From the NCBI GenBank assembly GCA_910587865.1, contig CAJUNX010000025.1, positions 1 through 62,836 on the forward strand: DNA of 62,836 bases. Direction: 5' to 3'. Shown here piece after piece: positions 1 to 8,641 of the stretch. Position 1 is the first letter of the stretch. Every line of letters starts with the position of its first letter. The stretch comes from an uncultured Roseburia sp. Its GTDB lineage: Bacteria > Bacillota > Clostridia > Lachnospirales > Lachnospiraceae. Below the pieces are notes generated by a model, which was not told where the DNA came from, searched no databases, and saw nothing but the letters and a program-made list of their open reading frames with translations. The position numbers and the translations under genes are program-made.

Positions 1-2
1 AT

Positions 3-1094
3 GAATACTGGGCTTATGACAGTACCAGCATTTCCAGTTACTCTGAAACGCTTGCTCAGATCCAGTATGGCAAAAACAAGGAAGATGATAAACTTCCGCA
101 GCTGAACCTCCTGCTGGTGTTTGGCGAAGAATCTGGCTTACCATTTTATTACCGTAAGCTTGCAGGAAATATACCAGATTCAAAAACGGTAAAACATTTA
201 CTGGAAGATCTGGACATCCTTGGGTTTGGCAAAACCAAGTTTGTTATGGACAGAGGTTTCTATTCCGAAGATAACATTAATGGTTTATACAGAGGCCACA
301 TCAAGTTTCTTGTAGGAACAAAGCTGTCATTAAAGTTCATCAGGAAGCATCTTGATGAGGTATATGACGATATCCGGATGTTTGTAAATTTTGACGAAAG
401 CATCAACACCTATGGATATACGGTCAGCGCCCAGTGGGAGTATACCCAGGAGCGTCCGTACAAAGGTGATGTCATCAAAGATAAACGCCGGATGTACATC
501 CATTACTATTACAGCATTGAAAATGGTGCTGACGATGAGCAGGCATTCGATAAACGAATTGCCAGCCTTTGCAAAGAACTGTCAGAAGGCAAATATGTTG
601 AAAGCCATAAAAAGGCCTATGGCCAGTTCTTTGAAGTGAAGACAACCCCCAAGAGGGGACGTCAGGTTTATTATAAAGAAGATGCCATCAAAGAGGCGCG
701 TCGTTACTTTGGCTACTTTGCTTTGATTACCAATGAAAAAATGGATGCCTTTACAGCCTTGCATCTGTACAGGATGAAAGATGTTGTAGAGAAAGCCTTT
801 GGTAATCTGAAAGAACGACTTAATATGCGGAGGCTTCTGGTGTCATCTGAAAAGGGTCTTGATGGTAAAATCTTTACAGAGTTTGTTGCATTGATTCTGA
901 TATCTCATCTTGACCATAAGATGAAAAAATCAGATTTATATAAAAACTACACTCTGCATCAGTTGCTTGACGAGCTTGATGTGATTGAGTGCTTTGAAGA
1001 TGCAAACCATTCCTTAAGGATTGGAGAACTTCTCAATAAGCAGGCAAAAATATATGAGGCTCTCGGAGTGAAGGTACCAACCTCGTCATGTTAA
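3..1094 (+). CDS. IS1634-type (IS4-like) DDE transposase, N-terminus outside window
   Basis: The reading frame is open from the first bases of the window and ends at TAA 1092-1094, so 363 residues are visible and the gene begins upstream. A GTG at 117 is in frame but is not the real start, because the DDE catalytic domain already begins before it. The three acidic positions are visible: the first Asp in YDSTSISSYS, the second in VMDRGFYS and the Glu in VEKAFGNLKERL. The last motif is typical of IS1634/IS4 enzymes, which cut and paste the element through a hairpin intermediate. The gene is more AT-rich than the housekeeping genes to its right, consistent with transfer. The right end of the element probably lies close to the hairpin at 1061-1102. 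The family call is firm; the IS subgroup is inferred. Confidence 0.9.
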   Translation, partial: EYWAYDSTSISSYSETLAQIQYGKNKEDDKLPQLNLLLVFGEESGLPFYYRKLAGNIPDSKTVKHLLEDLDILGFGKTKFVMDRGFYSEDNINGLYRGHIKFLVGTKLSLKFIRKHLDEVYDDIRMFVNFDESINTYGYTVSAQWEYTQERPYKGDVIKDKRRMYIHYYYSIENGADDEQAFDKRIASLCKELSEGKYVESHKKAYGQFFEVKTTPKRGRQVYYKEDAIKEARRYFGYFALITNEKMDAFTALHLYRMKDVVEKAFGNLKERLNMRRLLVSSEKGLDGKIFTEFVALILISHLDHKMKKSDLYKNYTLHQLLDELDVIECFEDANHSLRIGELLNKQAKIYEALGVKVPTSSC

Positions 1095-1102
1095 CTCCGA
1101 GA
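1061..1102. repeat. Inverted repeat at the right end of the insertion sequence
   Basis: TCTCGGAGT (1061-1069) and ACTCCGAGA (1094-1102) are perfect 9-base complements flanking the last codons of the transposase. It may be a transcription stop hairpin or part of the terminal repeat of the element. The left end is outside the window, so the two cannot be told apart. Confidence 0.6.
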
Positions 1103-1109
1103 ATCCAGG

Positions 1110-1643
1110 ATGGATGCTTTGAAAAAAGAAGAACATTATACGATGGATGATATTTATGTGTTGCCGGATGGGCAAAGGGCAGAACTGATCGAAGGCCAGA
1201 TCTATTATATGGCTCCTCCGGGCTGGGGGCATCAGGCGGTCAGCCGAAAGCTTCATCAGGCAATAGCGAATTATATTGACAGTAATAATGGAACATGTGA
1301 GGCACTGGCGGCTCTTTTTGCGGTGTTTTTGAACGCAAATGATGAAACTTATGTGGAACCGGATATTTCTGTGATTTGTGATCTGTCTAAATTAGATGAC
1401 AAAGGATGTCATGGTGCACCTGACTGGATCATTGAGATTGTATCATCAGGCAGCAGGTCAAAAGATTACATGATAAAATTGTTCAAATATCGCAATGCAG
1501 GAGTCAGGGAGTATTGGATTGTCGATCCTGATAAGAAGATGACAATGGTTTATGGGTTTGAAAAAGATATAGTAGAACAATATCATTTTGGTGAAGATGT
1601 ACCGGTTGGAATTTATGAAGGGTTTTCAATATGTATTCAGTGA
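1110..1643 (+). CDS. Uma2-family (DUF820) putative endonuclease-fold protein
   Basis: This 177-residue protein has the Uma2 pattern: an N-terminal strand pair (LPDGQRAELIEGQIYYM), a PDISVICD stretch, PDWIIEIVSSGSRSKDY and a C-terminal FKYRNAGVREYWIVDP. These carry the D-(E)-x-K type residues of the PD-(D/E)XK nuclease fold. Members are widespread and often multicopy, and their biological role is not established. ATG 1110 lies only 15 bases after the transposase stop and has a weak, very close AGGA. ATG 1143 (MDDIYVL) is an alternative start. The insertion sequence probably displaced the native promoter, so expression may depend on readthrough. No partner gene is obvious. Confidence 0.75.
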   Translation: MDALKKEEHYTMDDIYVLPDGQRAELIEGQIYYMAPPGWGHQAVSRKLHQAIANYIDSNNGTCEALAALFAVFLNANDETYVEPDISVICDLSKLDDKGCHGAPDWIIEIVSSGSRSKDYMIKLFKYRNAGVREYWIVDPDKKMTMVYGFEKDIVEQYHFGEDVPVGIYEGFSICIQ

Positions 1644-1787
1644 TTTAGAAGAAGATTTCATCAATAAAGCCCGGAGCTGGCCCGGTAATTTGCCAGCTGA
1701 TTATTTGGAAAGCGCACATACTCAGTGCCGGCGCACAGACTTTCCCACAGTCGGCAGTTTCAGCAGCAACAGAGAGGGTGAACAGAG

Positions 1788-3416
1788 ATGCTGATCCATG
1801 AAACCCTGAAAAAAATGTTATCCAATGCCGTGTTTTATTTTTTAAGCATTGGCCTGGGCCTGGCATTTACCGTCCTGTTCTCTTATTTTAATCCGGGGAC
1901 GGCCGCCTGGATATCGGTCCTTGTATTTGTGTGTGCCATCGCATGTTCGCTGCTGGCGGCCTTTTTCCTGACGGCGCGGCAGGATGCCATTTTACTGGCA
2001 TCGTATCTGAATGAGATGGGAAAGCATCGGCATGCTTTAAACATTTTAAAAAAAGCCCGGAAAAAAGCCGCGAATCAGGAGGAGTACCGCAGGAGGATCG
2101 ATTACGAGATGGCGGCAGTGTATTATTCGATGGAAGAATACCGGCAGACGGTAAATCTGCTGAATGGCATCCTGGAAGAGGGCGATACGAAATGGACCTG
2201 GAAAATGTATTTTCTGCTGGCAAAAGCATACTGTCACACGGAGGGCTTTTACTCGGAAGAAGCGCTGGACGCTTATCTGCGCTGCGCTGCATACCGGAAA
2301 ACGTATGAGGAATACGGCGGGGCGGATATAAAGCCGGATATCGAACTGTGTCATGAGATCGCCGGGATTTACCGGGTAAAAAAAGACGCTGCGGAGGCAA
2401 ACCGGTGGTTTCGGGAGGAGATGACTCTGCGGGATGCCCGCTGCGATATCGGGATAAAACATAAAATCAGAGACCTGATGGCGGAGGCGGCCGCGCTTGC
2501 GAGCGAGAACCGCGCGGAGGACGCGCTGAGGAAATATGAGGAGAGCGCGTATCTGATCGAGAAAAATATCGGCACAGACAGTGATAAGTTCGCAATGGTT
2601 CAGCTGGCGATGGGGAGGCTGTTTTTACAGGGCTATGCGGTTCTGCGCTATGATCTGGCAACAGAATGTTTTCAGAACTATATCCGCATAAAACGACAAT
2701 ACATGCCGGATCTGCCAAAGGAGCTGTCGGATTTCTTTTCGCGCATGCTGCCGGATCTTAAGGAGGCATGCTGGCGGGGCATTGTCGGTATCGCCGGACT
2801 GTTTCAGAAGTTTATGACGATAAGGAGTTCTTCGGATGTGCATGATCAGAGGCTGACTGACGCGAGGGACGCGGTAATCGGAAAATGCGAGGCGCTGCTT
2901 CCCATATTTGAGGAAGTATTTCCGGCGGATTCGACGGAACTGGCCGAGGCATACCGGATGATCGGGGAGGCTTATAAGTGGTGTCCGACGAGTCTTAACG
3001 ACTGCCGCAGCAGTCTGATTTATCTGGAGAAGGTGAAAAAAATATGGGAAAAGTATACGCAGAACCGGTCGATCCGGATAAAGCTGGCGCATCTGCTGGT
3101 CGATCTCGGCGGGACCTATGTTATGCAGAACGATTACGAAAGAGCGCTTCCGTACCGGCTGGAAGCATTCAGAACCATATGTGAGACAAAAGATCCGGAT
3201 CTGGAAACGGCAGGAAAGGTCGAGGTGGCGCTTTGGAAGGTATATGGAAAGACGGAACAGAGCAGGATCATGAGCTACGAACGTTTTCTGGAAGAGAACA
3301 GCCTGTCTCCCGTGATTGAGCGTATCCGGGAACAGCCGCTGGAAAACGGATGGTGCGACGTCTATGTAACACTGCGCGGGAGAGAGGAGACATGTGTCTG
3401 GAGGATGACGCAGTAA
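1788..3416 (+). CDS. Membrane-anchored TPR protein of unknown function
   Basis: This 542-residue protein has two hydrophobic segments near the N-terminus (about residues 12-32 and 40-62), followed by a long helical cytoplasmic part. The latter has tetratricopeptide-like repeats around residues 70-200 (HALNILKKARKKA, YRQTVNLLNGILEEGD), 225-270 (EDALRKYEESAYLIEKNIG) and 395-470 (YERALPYRLEAF). TPRs are protein-docking scaffolds, and no enzymatic motif is visible. ATG 1788 follows an AGAGAGGGTG ribosome binding site. The gene stands alone between the Uma2 gene and a repeat-filled gap, so the context gives no function. The hydrophobic and TPR readings are direct; a scaffold role is inferred. Confidence 0.7.
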   Translation: MLIHETLKKMLSNAVFYFLSIGLGLAFTVLFSYFNPGTAAWISVLVFVCAIACSLLAAFFLTARQDAILLASYLNEMGKHRHALNILKKARKKAANQEEYRRRIDYEMAAVYYSMEEYRQTVNLLNGILEEGDTKWTWKMYFLLAKAYCHTEGFYSEEALDAYLRCAAYRKTYEEYGGADIKPDIELCHEIAGIYRVKKDAAEANRWFREEMTLRDARCDIGIKHKIRDLMAEAAALASENRAEDALRKYEESAYLIEKNIGTDSDKFAMVQLAMGRLFLQGYAVLRYDLATECFQNYIRIKRQYMPDLPKELSDFFSRMLPDLKEACWRGIVGIAGLFQKFMTIRSSSDVHDQRLTDARDAVIGKCEALLPIFEEVFPADSTELAEAYRMIGEAYKWCPTSLNDCRSSLIYLEKVKKIWEKYTQNRSIRIKLAHLLVDLGGTYVMQNDYERALPYRLEAFRTICETKDPDLETAGKVEVALWKVYGKTEQSRIMSYERFLEENSLSPVIERIREQPLENGWCDVYVTLRGREETCVWRMTQ

Positions 3417-3439
3417 ACGTTATCTGCACCGGCATACGC

Positions 3440-3654
3440 ATGCATTTCCTGCCATTTGTACGCCCCGTTTTGCGTGATAGCTGCACCGCGCGACAAGAGT
3501 ATACAGATCAGATGCATCTGCATTTGCACGCCCCGTTTTCGTGATAGCTGCACCTGATTCAGGTTACATCGCCCGCCATGCGCCCTTCATCTGGCACAAA
3601 TCGCCCGCAAACTGTGATGCACATCCGGCAGAAAGCATTTTTCAAACACGCTCT
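3440..3654. repeat. Dispersed MITE-like palindromic element, copy 1
   Basis: The right part (about 3519-3654) aligns with the element at 26758-26919: shared blocks include TTTGCACGCCCC, ATCTGGCACAAAT, CAGAAAGCAT and the right terminus TTCAAACACGCTCT (3641-3654). Here the left terminus AGAGCGTGTTTGAA is absent. Instead the left block is duplicated: about 3451-3488 and 3519-3554 are near-identical (GCACGCCCCGTTTT, GTGATAGCTGCACC). This looks like a rearranged or decayed copy. It contains no open reading frame of note. Confidence 0.75.
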
Positions 3655-3682
3655 AGCCATCCCATACGATCTATGGTAGAAT
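3654..3682 (+). promoter_or_regulatory. Candidate sigma-A promoter for fbp
   Basis: TAGCCA (3654-3659), a 17-base spacer and TAGAAT (3677-3682). The -35 begins at the last base of the repeat terminus, so the insertion may have supplied it. Transcription from here would give a leader of about 160 bases containing the whole structured element at 3714-3833. Confidence 0.45.
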
Positions 3683-3713
3683 GGGGCATACGGAAGGTAT
3701 AGAGAAGCAGATC

Positions 3714-3833
3714 GAAAAATACAGCCCGACAGCTGATTTTTCACACGGCTGTTTGTGCCGGAGCGTCACAGATCAGCCCTGGCGGCAGATGCAGATTTGA
3801 GAGTTGCGTCTGCTCCGTCGAAAAAACGCTCCG
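3714..3833 (+). promoter_or_regulatory. Structured leader element, copy A, upstream of fbp (candidate RNA switch)
   Basis: It aligns with 28568-28660 over nearly its whole length. The main hairpin (3747-3778) is GGCTGTTTGTG / CACAGAT-c-AGCC with the nine-base loop CCGGAGCGT. A small alternative hairpin, ACAGC (3729-3733) with GCTGT (3748-3752), shares bases with it, so the two exclude each other. A third stem, GGCGG (3781-3785) with CCGTC (3815-3819), carries an extra inner arm here (3786-3792 with 3806-3812). ACGCTCCG (3826-3833) is complementary to the loop of the main hairpin, allowing a pseudoknot that ends four bases before the GGAGG of fbp. Control of fbp translation is inferred. No known riboswitch class was recognised. 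Confidence 0.6.
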
Positions 3834-3848
3834 TTATGGAGGATTTTT

Positions 3849-5843
3849 ATGGGGAGAGAGGCGGAAACCACGGATTTAAGGTATTTAAAGAGTCTGTCCA
3901 ATCAGTATCCGACGGTTGCGGCAGCGGCGACGGAGATTGTCAATCTCCAGGCGATTTTAAGTCTGCCGAAGGGGACGGAACATTTTATCACGGACATACA
4001 TGGGGAGTATGACCAGTTCCAGCACATCATTAAAAACGGTTCCGGTGCGATCCGCAGAAAGATTGAGCAGGAGTTCGGAAACGAGATCAGCGCAGGGGAG
4101 AAAAAAGCGGTCGCCGCGCTGATTTATTATCCGGAACAGCGGATGGAGCAGGTGTTAAAATCCGAGGACAATGTGGAGGACTGGTACAAGGTGACGCTGT
4201 ACCGTCTGATCCGCGTCTGTAAGAGCGCGTCTTCAAAATACACGCGCTCCAAGGTGCGCAAGGCGCTGCCGAAGGATTTTGCGTATGTGATCGAGGAGCT
4301 TCTGACCGGACGGCCGGATGTCTCGGATCAGGAGGCGTATTACAATGAGATTATAAACTCCGTGATTCACACAGGCCGGGCCGGGGAGCTGGTCGTCGCA
4401 TTTGCGAATCTGATCCGCAGGCTTGTCGTGGATCATCTGCACGTGGTGGGTGATATTTTTGACCGTGGGCCGTATCCGAATCTTGTGATGGATACGCTGA
4501 TGAACCATCACTCGGTGGACATCCAGTGGGGCAACCACGACGTGTACTGGATGGGCGCCGCGGCGGGCAGTCAGGCGTGCATCTGCAACGTGCTGCGGAT
4601 CTCCGCAAAGTACGGCAATTTAAATCTGCTCGAGGACGGTTACGGCATCAATCTGGTGCCGCTTGCGCGGCTTGCCATGAGTCGGTACGAAAAAGATGCC
4701 TGCCTGTGTTTTAAGCTGGATTACCGCGAGGATGAGTACGATGTCCGCGACGCCATGTTAGACGAAAAAATGCACAAGGCCATCACCGTGATCCAGTTTA
4801 AGCTGGAAGGGCAGCTGATCCGGCGTCATCCGGAATTTGACATGGACAGCCGTCTGCTGCTCGATAAGATTGATGTGGAAAAAGGGACGGTGCTGGTGGA
4901 GGGAAAAGAATACCAGATCAAGGATGTGAATTTTCCGACGATCGACTGGGCGGATCCCTATGCGCTCTCGCCCGAGGAGGCGGACGTAATGGAGCGTCTG
5001 ACACAGGCGTTTTTAAATTGCGAGAAGCTTCAGCGGCATGTGCGGTTTCTGTTCACAAAGGGCAGCCTCTACAAGGTGCACAACGGCAATCTGCTTTACC
5101 ACGGCTGTGTGCCGTTAAATGAGGACGGAAGCTTTACCAGCGTCAATGTTTACGGAAAGGAATATGCGGGCAAGGCGCTTTACGACGTGCTCGAAAATTA
5201 CGCGAGAAAGGGATATTATGCGATTGACCCGGAGGAGAAGCGCAAAGGGCAGGACATTCTCTGGTTTATCTGGGAAAATCAGAACTCGCCGGTATTCGGA
5301 AAAGCAAAGATGACGACATTTGAGCGTTATTTTGTGGCGGATAAATCGACGCATGAGGAGCCGAAGAATCCGTACTACCACCTGTTAGAGGAGGAGGAAG
5401 TCGTAAACCATATCCTGACGGAGTTCGGGCTTGACGGGACGGAGGGGCACATCATCAACGGGCATATTCCGGTCGAGGCAAAGCGGGGGGAATCGCCGGT
5501 CAAATGCAACGGCAAGCTTCTGATCATCGACGGCGGCTTTTCGCGCGCATATTTTACGAAAACGGGGATTGCCGGTTACACGCTGATCTACAATTCCTAC
5601 GGGCTTCTGCTCGCCGCCCACGAGCCGTTTGAGTCAGTGGAAAAGGCGGTGCGTGAGGGAAGTGATATCGTATCACATACGACGCTTGTAGAACATACGG
5701 TGCGCCGCAAAACCGTTGCGGATACCGATATCGGACGGGAGCTTTCGCTCTCGATCCGGGAGTTGGAAGCGCTGCTTCGCGCGTACCGGGACGGTGAGCT
5801 CGTGGAGAAGATCGATGCGGACTGGAGGACGACGCGGCTCTGA
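3849..5843 (+). CDS. fbp: Class III fructose-1,6-bisphosphatase
   Basis: This 664-residue enzyme hydrolyses fructose-1,6-bisphosphate to fructose-6-phosphate in gluconeogenesis. It is the large Firmicute type (family about 640-670 residues), unrelated to E. coli Fbp. The calcineurin-like metal site is complete: FITDIHGEYDQF, VVGDIFDRGPYPN, QWGNHDVYWMGAA, YHGCVPLNEDGSF and GHIPVEAKRGESP followed by LLIIDGGFSRAY. ATG 3849 is chosen because GGAGG at 3838-3842 is well spaced; an upstream in-frame TTG at 3804 lies inside the structured leader and adds only non-conserved residues. The gene is monocistronic by appearance, with repeats on both sides. The leader next to the ribosome binding site suggests post-transcriptional control. 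Confidence 0.97.
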   Translation: MGREAETTDLRYLKSLSNQYPTVAAAATEIVNLQAILSLPKGTEHFITDIHGEYDQFQHIIKNGSGAIRRKIEQEFGNEISAGEKKAVAALIYYPEQRMEQVLKSEDNVEDWYKVTLYRLIRVCKSASSKYTRSKVRKALPKDFAYVIEELLTGRPDVSDQEAYYNEIINSVIHTGRAGELVVAFANLIRRLVVDHLHVVGDIFDRGPYPNLVMDTLMNHHSVDIQWGNHDVYWMGAAAGSQACICNVLRISAKYGNLNLLEDGYGINLVPLARLAMSRYEKDACLCFKLDYREDEYDVRDAMLDEKMHKAITVIQFKLEGQLIRRHPEFDMDSRLLLDKIDVEKGTVLVEGKEYQIKDVNFPTIDWADPYALSPEEADVMERLTQAFLNCEKLQRHVRFLFTKGSLYKVHNGNLLYHGCVPLNEDGSFTSVNVYGKEYAGKALYDVLENYARKGYYAIDPEEKRKGQDILWFIWENQNSPVFGKAKMTTFERYFVADKSTHEEPKNPYYHLLEEEEVVNHILTEFGLDGTEGHIINGHIPVEAKRGESPVKCNGKLLIIDGGFSRAYFTKTGIAGYTLIYNSYGLLLAAHEPFESVEKAVREGSDIVSHTTLVEHTVRRKTVADTDIGRELSLSIRELEALLRAYRDGELVEKIDADWRTTRL

Positions 5844-5858
5844 CAGGAGGGGAGTCCG

Positions 5859-6041
5859 TCAGCAGGGCCGCCGCGCGGCGGCCTGAGATCCGGGAAAACA
5901 GGGCCGCGAACCGCAGCAGTGCCCCGCGCGGCGGCCTGAGATCAGGGAAAACAGGGCCGCGAACCGCAGCAGTGCCCCGCGCGGCGGTCTGAGATCCGGG
6001 AAAACAGAGCCTCAAACCGCAGCAGGGCCCCGCGCGGCGGC
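5859..6041. repeat. Intergenic 53-bp tandem repeat, about 3.4 copies
   Basis: Units start at 5859 (54 bases), 5913, 5966 and 6019 (partial), each beginning with a CAGCAGTGCC-like block. Each unit contains the palindromic core CCGCGCGGCGG and an AAAACAG tract, and they differ at a few positions. It fills the gap between fbp and nfo and ends just before the nfo ribosome binding site. No promoter is visible inside it. Confidence 0.9.
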
Positions 6042-6073
6042 GGAATATGGTTTGTGAAAATGAGAGGGACGGT

Positions 6074-6913
6074 ATGTACATCGGAAATCATTTATCGGTT
6101 TCAAAAGGATATGAGGCTATGGGAAAGGCGGCGGTGCGGCTCGGAGCAAACACCTTTGCATTTTTTACGAGAAATCCGCGCGGCGGACGGGCAAAAGAGA
6201 TTGATCCGAAGGACGTTGAGGCGTTTCTTGCGCTCTTCGAGCGGGAACAGTTCGGCACGCTGGTGGCGCATGCGCCCTACACGATGAATCTCTGCGCGGC
6301 AAAACCGGAGGTCAGTGCTTTTTCAAAGGGAGTGATTGCGGACGATCTTTTGCGGATGGAATACACCCCCGGCCAGTACTACAATTTTCATCCGGGTTCT
6401 CATGTAGGACAGGGGGAAAAAGAGGGGATCCGCCGGATTGCGGAGGTTTTAAATGAGGTACTCCGGCCGGAGCAGACGACGACGGTTCTGCTTGAGACTA
6501 TGGCGGGCAAGGGAAGCGAGGTCGGTCGAAGCTTTGAGGAGCTGCGGGAGATCATCGACCGTGTCACACTCTCCGAAAAGCTCGGTGTCTGTTTTGATAC
6601 CTGCCACGTCTGGGACGGGGGGTATGATATCGTAAACCGGCTGGATGAGGTGCTCGGGGAATTTGATCGTGTGATCGGGCTTTCCCGCCTGCGCGCGGTG
6701 CACTTTAACGACAGTATGAATCCGTGCGGATCGCATAAAGACCGCCATGCGCGGATCGGCGAGGGATGTATCGGTGCGGAGGCCATGCGGCGTGTGGCGA
6801 CACATCCTCTGCTCGCCGGGCGGCCGTTTATCTTAGAGACGCCGAATGACGACGAGGGCTACCGGCGGGAGATTGCGCTGGTCCGCGAGTGGGCCGGGGA
6901 AGAAACGCCATAA
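6074..6913 (+). CDS. nfo: Endonuclease IV (AP endonuclease)
   Basis: This 279-residue zinc enzyme cleaves the DNA backbone 5' to abasic sites in base excision repair. Family landmarks in order: YIGNHLSVSKGYE at the start, NTFAFFTRNPRGG, LVAHAPYTMN, YNFHPGSHVGQG, LLETMAGKGSEVG, GVCFDTCHVWDGGYD, AVHFNDSMNPCGSHKDRH, HARIGEGCIG and FILETPND. These contain the His, Glu and Asp ligands of the three-zinc site. ATG 6074 is preferred over ATG 6047 because GAGAGGG (6062-6068) sits five bases before it and the family begins at this point. The upstream tandem repeat separates it from fbp; ptsI follows 33 bases later in the same direction. Confidence 0.96.
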   Translation: MYIGNHLSVSKGYEAMGKAAVRLGANTFAFFTRNPRGGRAKEIDPKDVEAFLALFEREQFGTLVAHAPYTMNLCAAKPEVSAFSKGVIADDLLRMEYTPGQYYNFHPGSHVGQGEKEGIRRIAEVLNEVLRPEQTTTVLLETMAGKGSEVGRSFEELREIIDRVTLSEKLGVCFDTCHVWDGGYDIVNRLDEVLGEFDRVIGLSRLRAVHFNDSMNPCGSHKDRHARIGEGCIGAEAMRRVATHPLLAGRPFILETPNDDEGYRREIALVREWAGEETP

Positions 6914-6946
6914 TAAAAGGGAACATCGCCAGAGCGGGGAAAAAGA

Positions 6947-8641
6947 ATGAGATGTTATAAGGGAAGCGGTGTATCCGGCGGAATCGCGGTCGGGAAGATC
7001 CGTGTCTACAGGAGAGAAAAACAGCAGGTAAAACGCAGGCACACTGAAGACGTGCAGGCGGAGCTTCTGCGCTATGAGGCCGCGAAAGAGGAGGCTGCCC
7101 GCCAGTTAGAAATGCTCTGCCAGAAGGCGTGCCGAAAGATCGGAAAAATGCAGGCGGCGATTTTTGAGGCGCATCAGATGATGCTTGCGGATGAGGATTA
7201 CAACGGGTCGGTGATCCATATCGTGCAAAGCCAGATGGTAAATGCCGAGTATGCGGTTGCCAGGACGGGGGATAACTTTTCCCGGATGTTTGCCCTGATG
7301 GACGACGAATATATGAGGGCGCGCGCCGCGGACGTGACGGATGTCACCGAGCGGCTGCTTGAGGCGCTGAGCGGTCAGAAGGGCAGTCAGACGGATGCGG
7401 AGGAGGCCGTGATTATCGTGTCGGATGACCTGACGCCGTCCGAGACGGTACAGATGGAGAAAAATCAGATTCTGGCATTTGTCACGGAGCAGGGATCCGT
7501 ACACTCCCATACGGCGATCCTGGCGCGGACCATGGCGATCCCGGCGCTTACGGGAATCCCGGACCTTCTGGCGGCGGAGGCGTTTGACGGAAAGACAGGG
7601 ATTGTGGACGGCACAAACGGCATGTTTTACGTGGATCCCGACGAGGAGACCCTGCGCCGGATGCTTGCGGCACAGCAGGAGGAAGCGGGAAAGAGGGAAC
7701 TTTTATCCGCATTAAAAGGGAAAGAAAATCTCACGCGCGACGGCAGACGGATTCTTTTGTATGCCAATGCCGGCGGCATCGGAGATATCGCGGCCGTACT
7801 CTCAAATGACGCGGGAGGGATCGGGCTGTTCCGGAGCGAATTTCTCTATCTGGAGAGGGACTGTTTTCCCACGGAGGAGGAGCAGTTTCAGATTTATAAG
7901 CAGGTGGCGGAGATGATGGCCGGAAAGCGGGTGATCATCCGCACACTTGATATCGGGGCGGACAAACAATGTGATTATTTTCAGCAGGAAAAAGAAGAAA
8001 ATCCGGCGCTTGGGCTCCGGGCGATCCGTCTGTGTCTGATGCACCCGGAGATTTTTCGGACGCAGCTGCGCGCACTGTTTCGGGCGAGTGCTTTTGGAAA
8101 AATAGCGGTCATGTATCCGATGATTACCGGCGTATCCGAGGTGCGGCGGATCCGGGAAATCGCGGAACAGGTAAAAACGGAGCTGAGGGAGCAGGGAGTG
8201 CTCTTCGGGGAGCCGGAGCAGGGGATCATGATCGAGACGCCGGCGGCTGCGCTGATCAGTGATCTGCTCGCACCCGAGGTTGATTTTTTCAGTATCGGGA
8301 CGAACGATCTGACCCAGTATGCGCTGGCGGCTGACCGGCAGCATCCGAAGCTGGGCGGATATTATGACCCGCATCACCCGGCGGTGCTGCGCATGATCTC
8401 CATGGTGGTGGAGAACGCGCATAAGGCCGGAATCTGGGCCGGGATCTGCGGGGAGCTGGCAGCGGATTTATCCCTGACGCGCGAATTTCTCGCGATGGGG
8501 GTCGACGAGCTGTCGGTTCCGCCGGGAAGCATCCTGCCGATCCGCAGACTGATCAGAGAGATGAATGTGGAAGAGTATCAGACCAGAACAGCGTCTCAGA
8601 TCCCGGGTGAGCCGGCTTTTGCGCCGGCGGGATCCTCATAG
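6947..8641 (+). CDS. ptsI: Phosphoenolpyruvate-protein phosphotransferase (PTS enzyme I)
   Basis: This 564-residue cytoplasmic enzyme takes phosphate from PEP and passes it to HPr, the first step of PTS sugar uptake. In order: an HPr-binding helical N-terminus starting KGSGVSGGIAVGK, the phospho-histidine loop GSVHSHTAILART (the second His is the phosphorylated one), a linker, and a PEP-binding barrel. The barrel has GGIGLFRSEFLY, RTLDIGADK, NPALGLRAIR, GIMIETPAA, FFSIGTNDLTQYALA and the active-site Cys in GICGELAAD. Length matches the family. No ptsH or enzyme II gene lies in the window. Its last 46 bases overlap convergently with tmcAL and share a GC-rich hairpin (8599-8634). Confidence 0.96.
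   Translation: MRCYKGSGVSGGIAVGKIRVYRREKQQVKRRHTEDVQAELLRYEAAKEEAARQLEMLCQKACRKIGKMQAAIFEAHQMMLADEDYNGSVIHIVQSQMVNAEYAVARTGDNFSRMFALMDDEYMRARAADVTDVTERLLEALSGQKGSQTDAEEAVIIVSDDLTPSETVQMEKNQILAFVTEQGSVHSHTAILARTMAIPALTGIPDLLAAEAFDGKTGIVDGTNGMFYVDPDEETLRRMLAAQQEEAGKRELLSALKGKENLTRDGRRILLYANAGGIGDIAAVLSNDAGGIGLFRSEFLYLERDCFPTEEEQFQIYKQVAEMMAGKRVIIRTLDIGADKQCDYFQQEKEENPALGLRAIRLCLMHPEIFRTQLRALFRASAFGKIAVMYPMITGVSEVRRIREIAEQVKTELREQGVLFGEPEQGIMIETPAAALISDLLAPEVDFFSIGTNDLTQYALAADRQHPKLGGYYDPHHPAVLRMISMVVENAHKAGIWAGICGELAADLSLTREFLAMGVDELSVPPGSILPIRRLIREMNVEEYQTRTASQIPGEPAFAPAGSS

Noticed and set aside
3714..3833. A known riboswitch class (THF, ZTP, preQ1, GEMM, M-box) as the fbp leader
   Set aside because: None of the conserved core sequences remembered for these classes is present; only general features (a pseudoknot near the start) agree.
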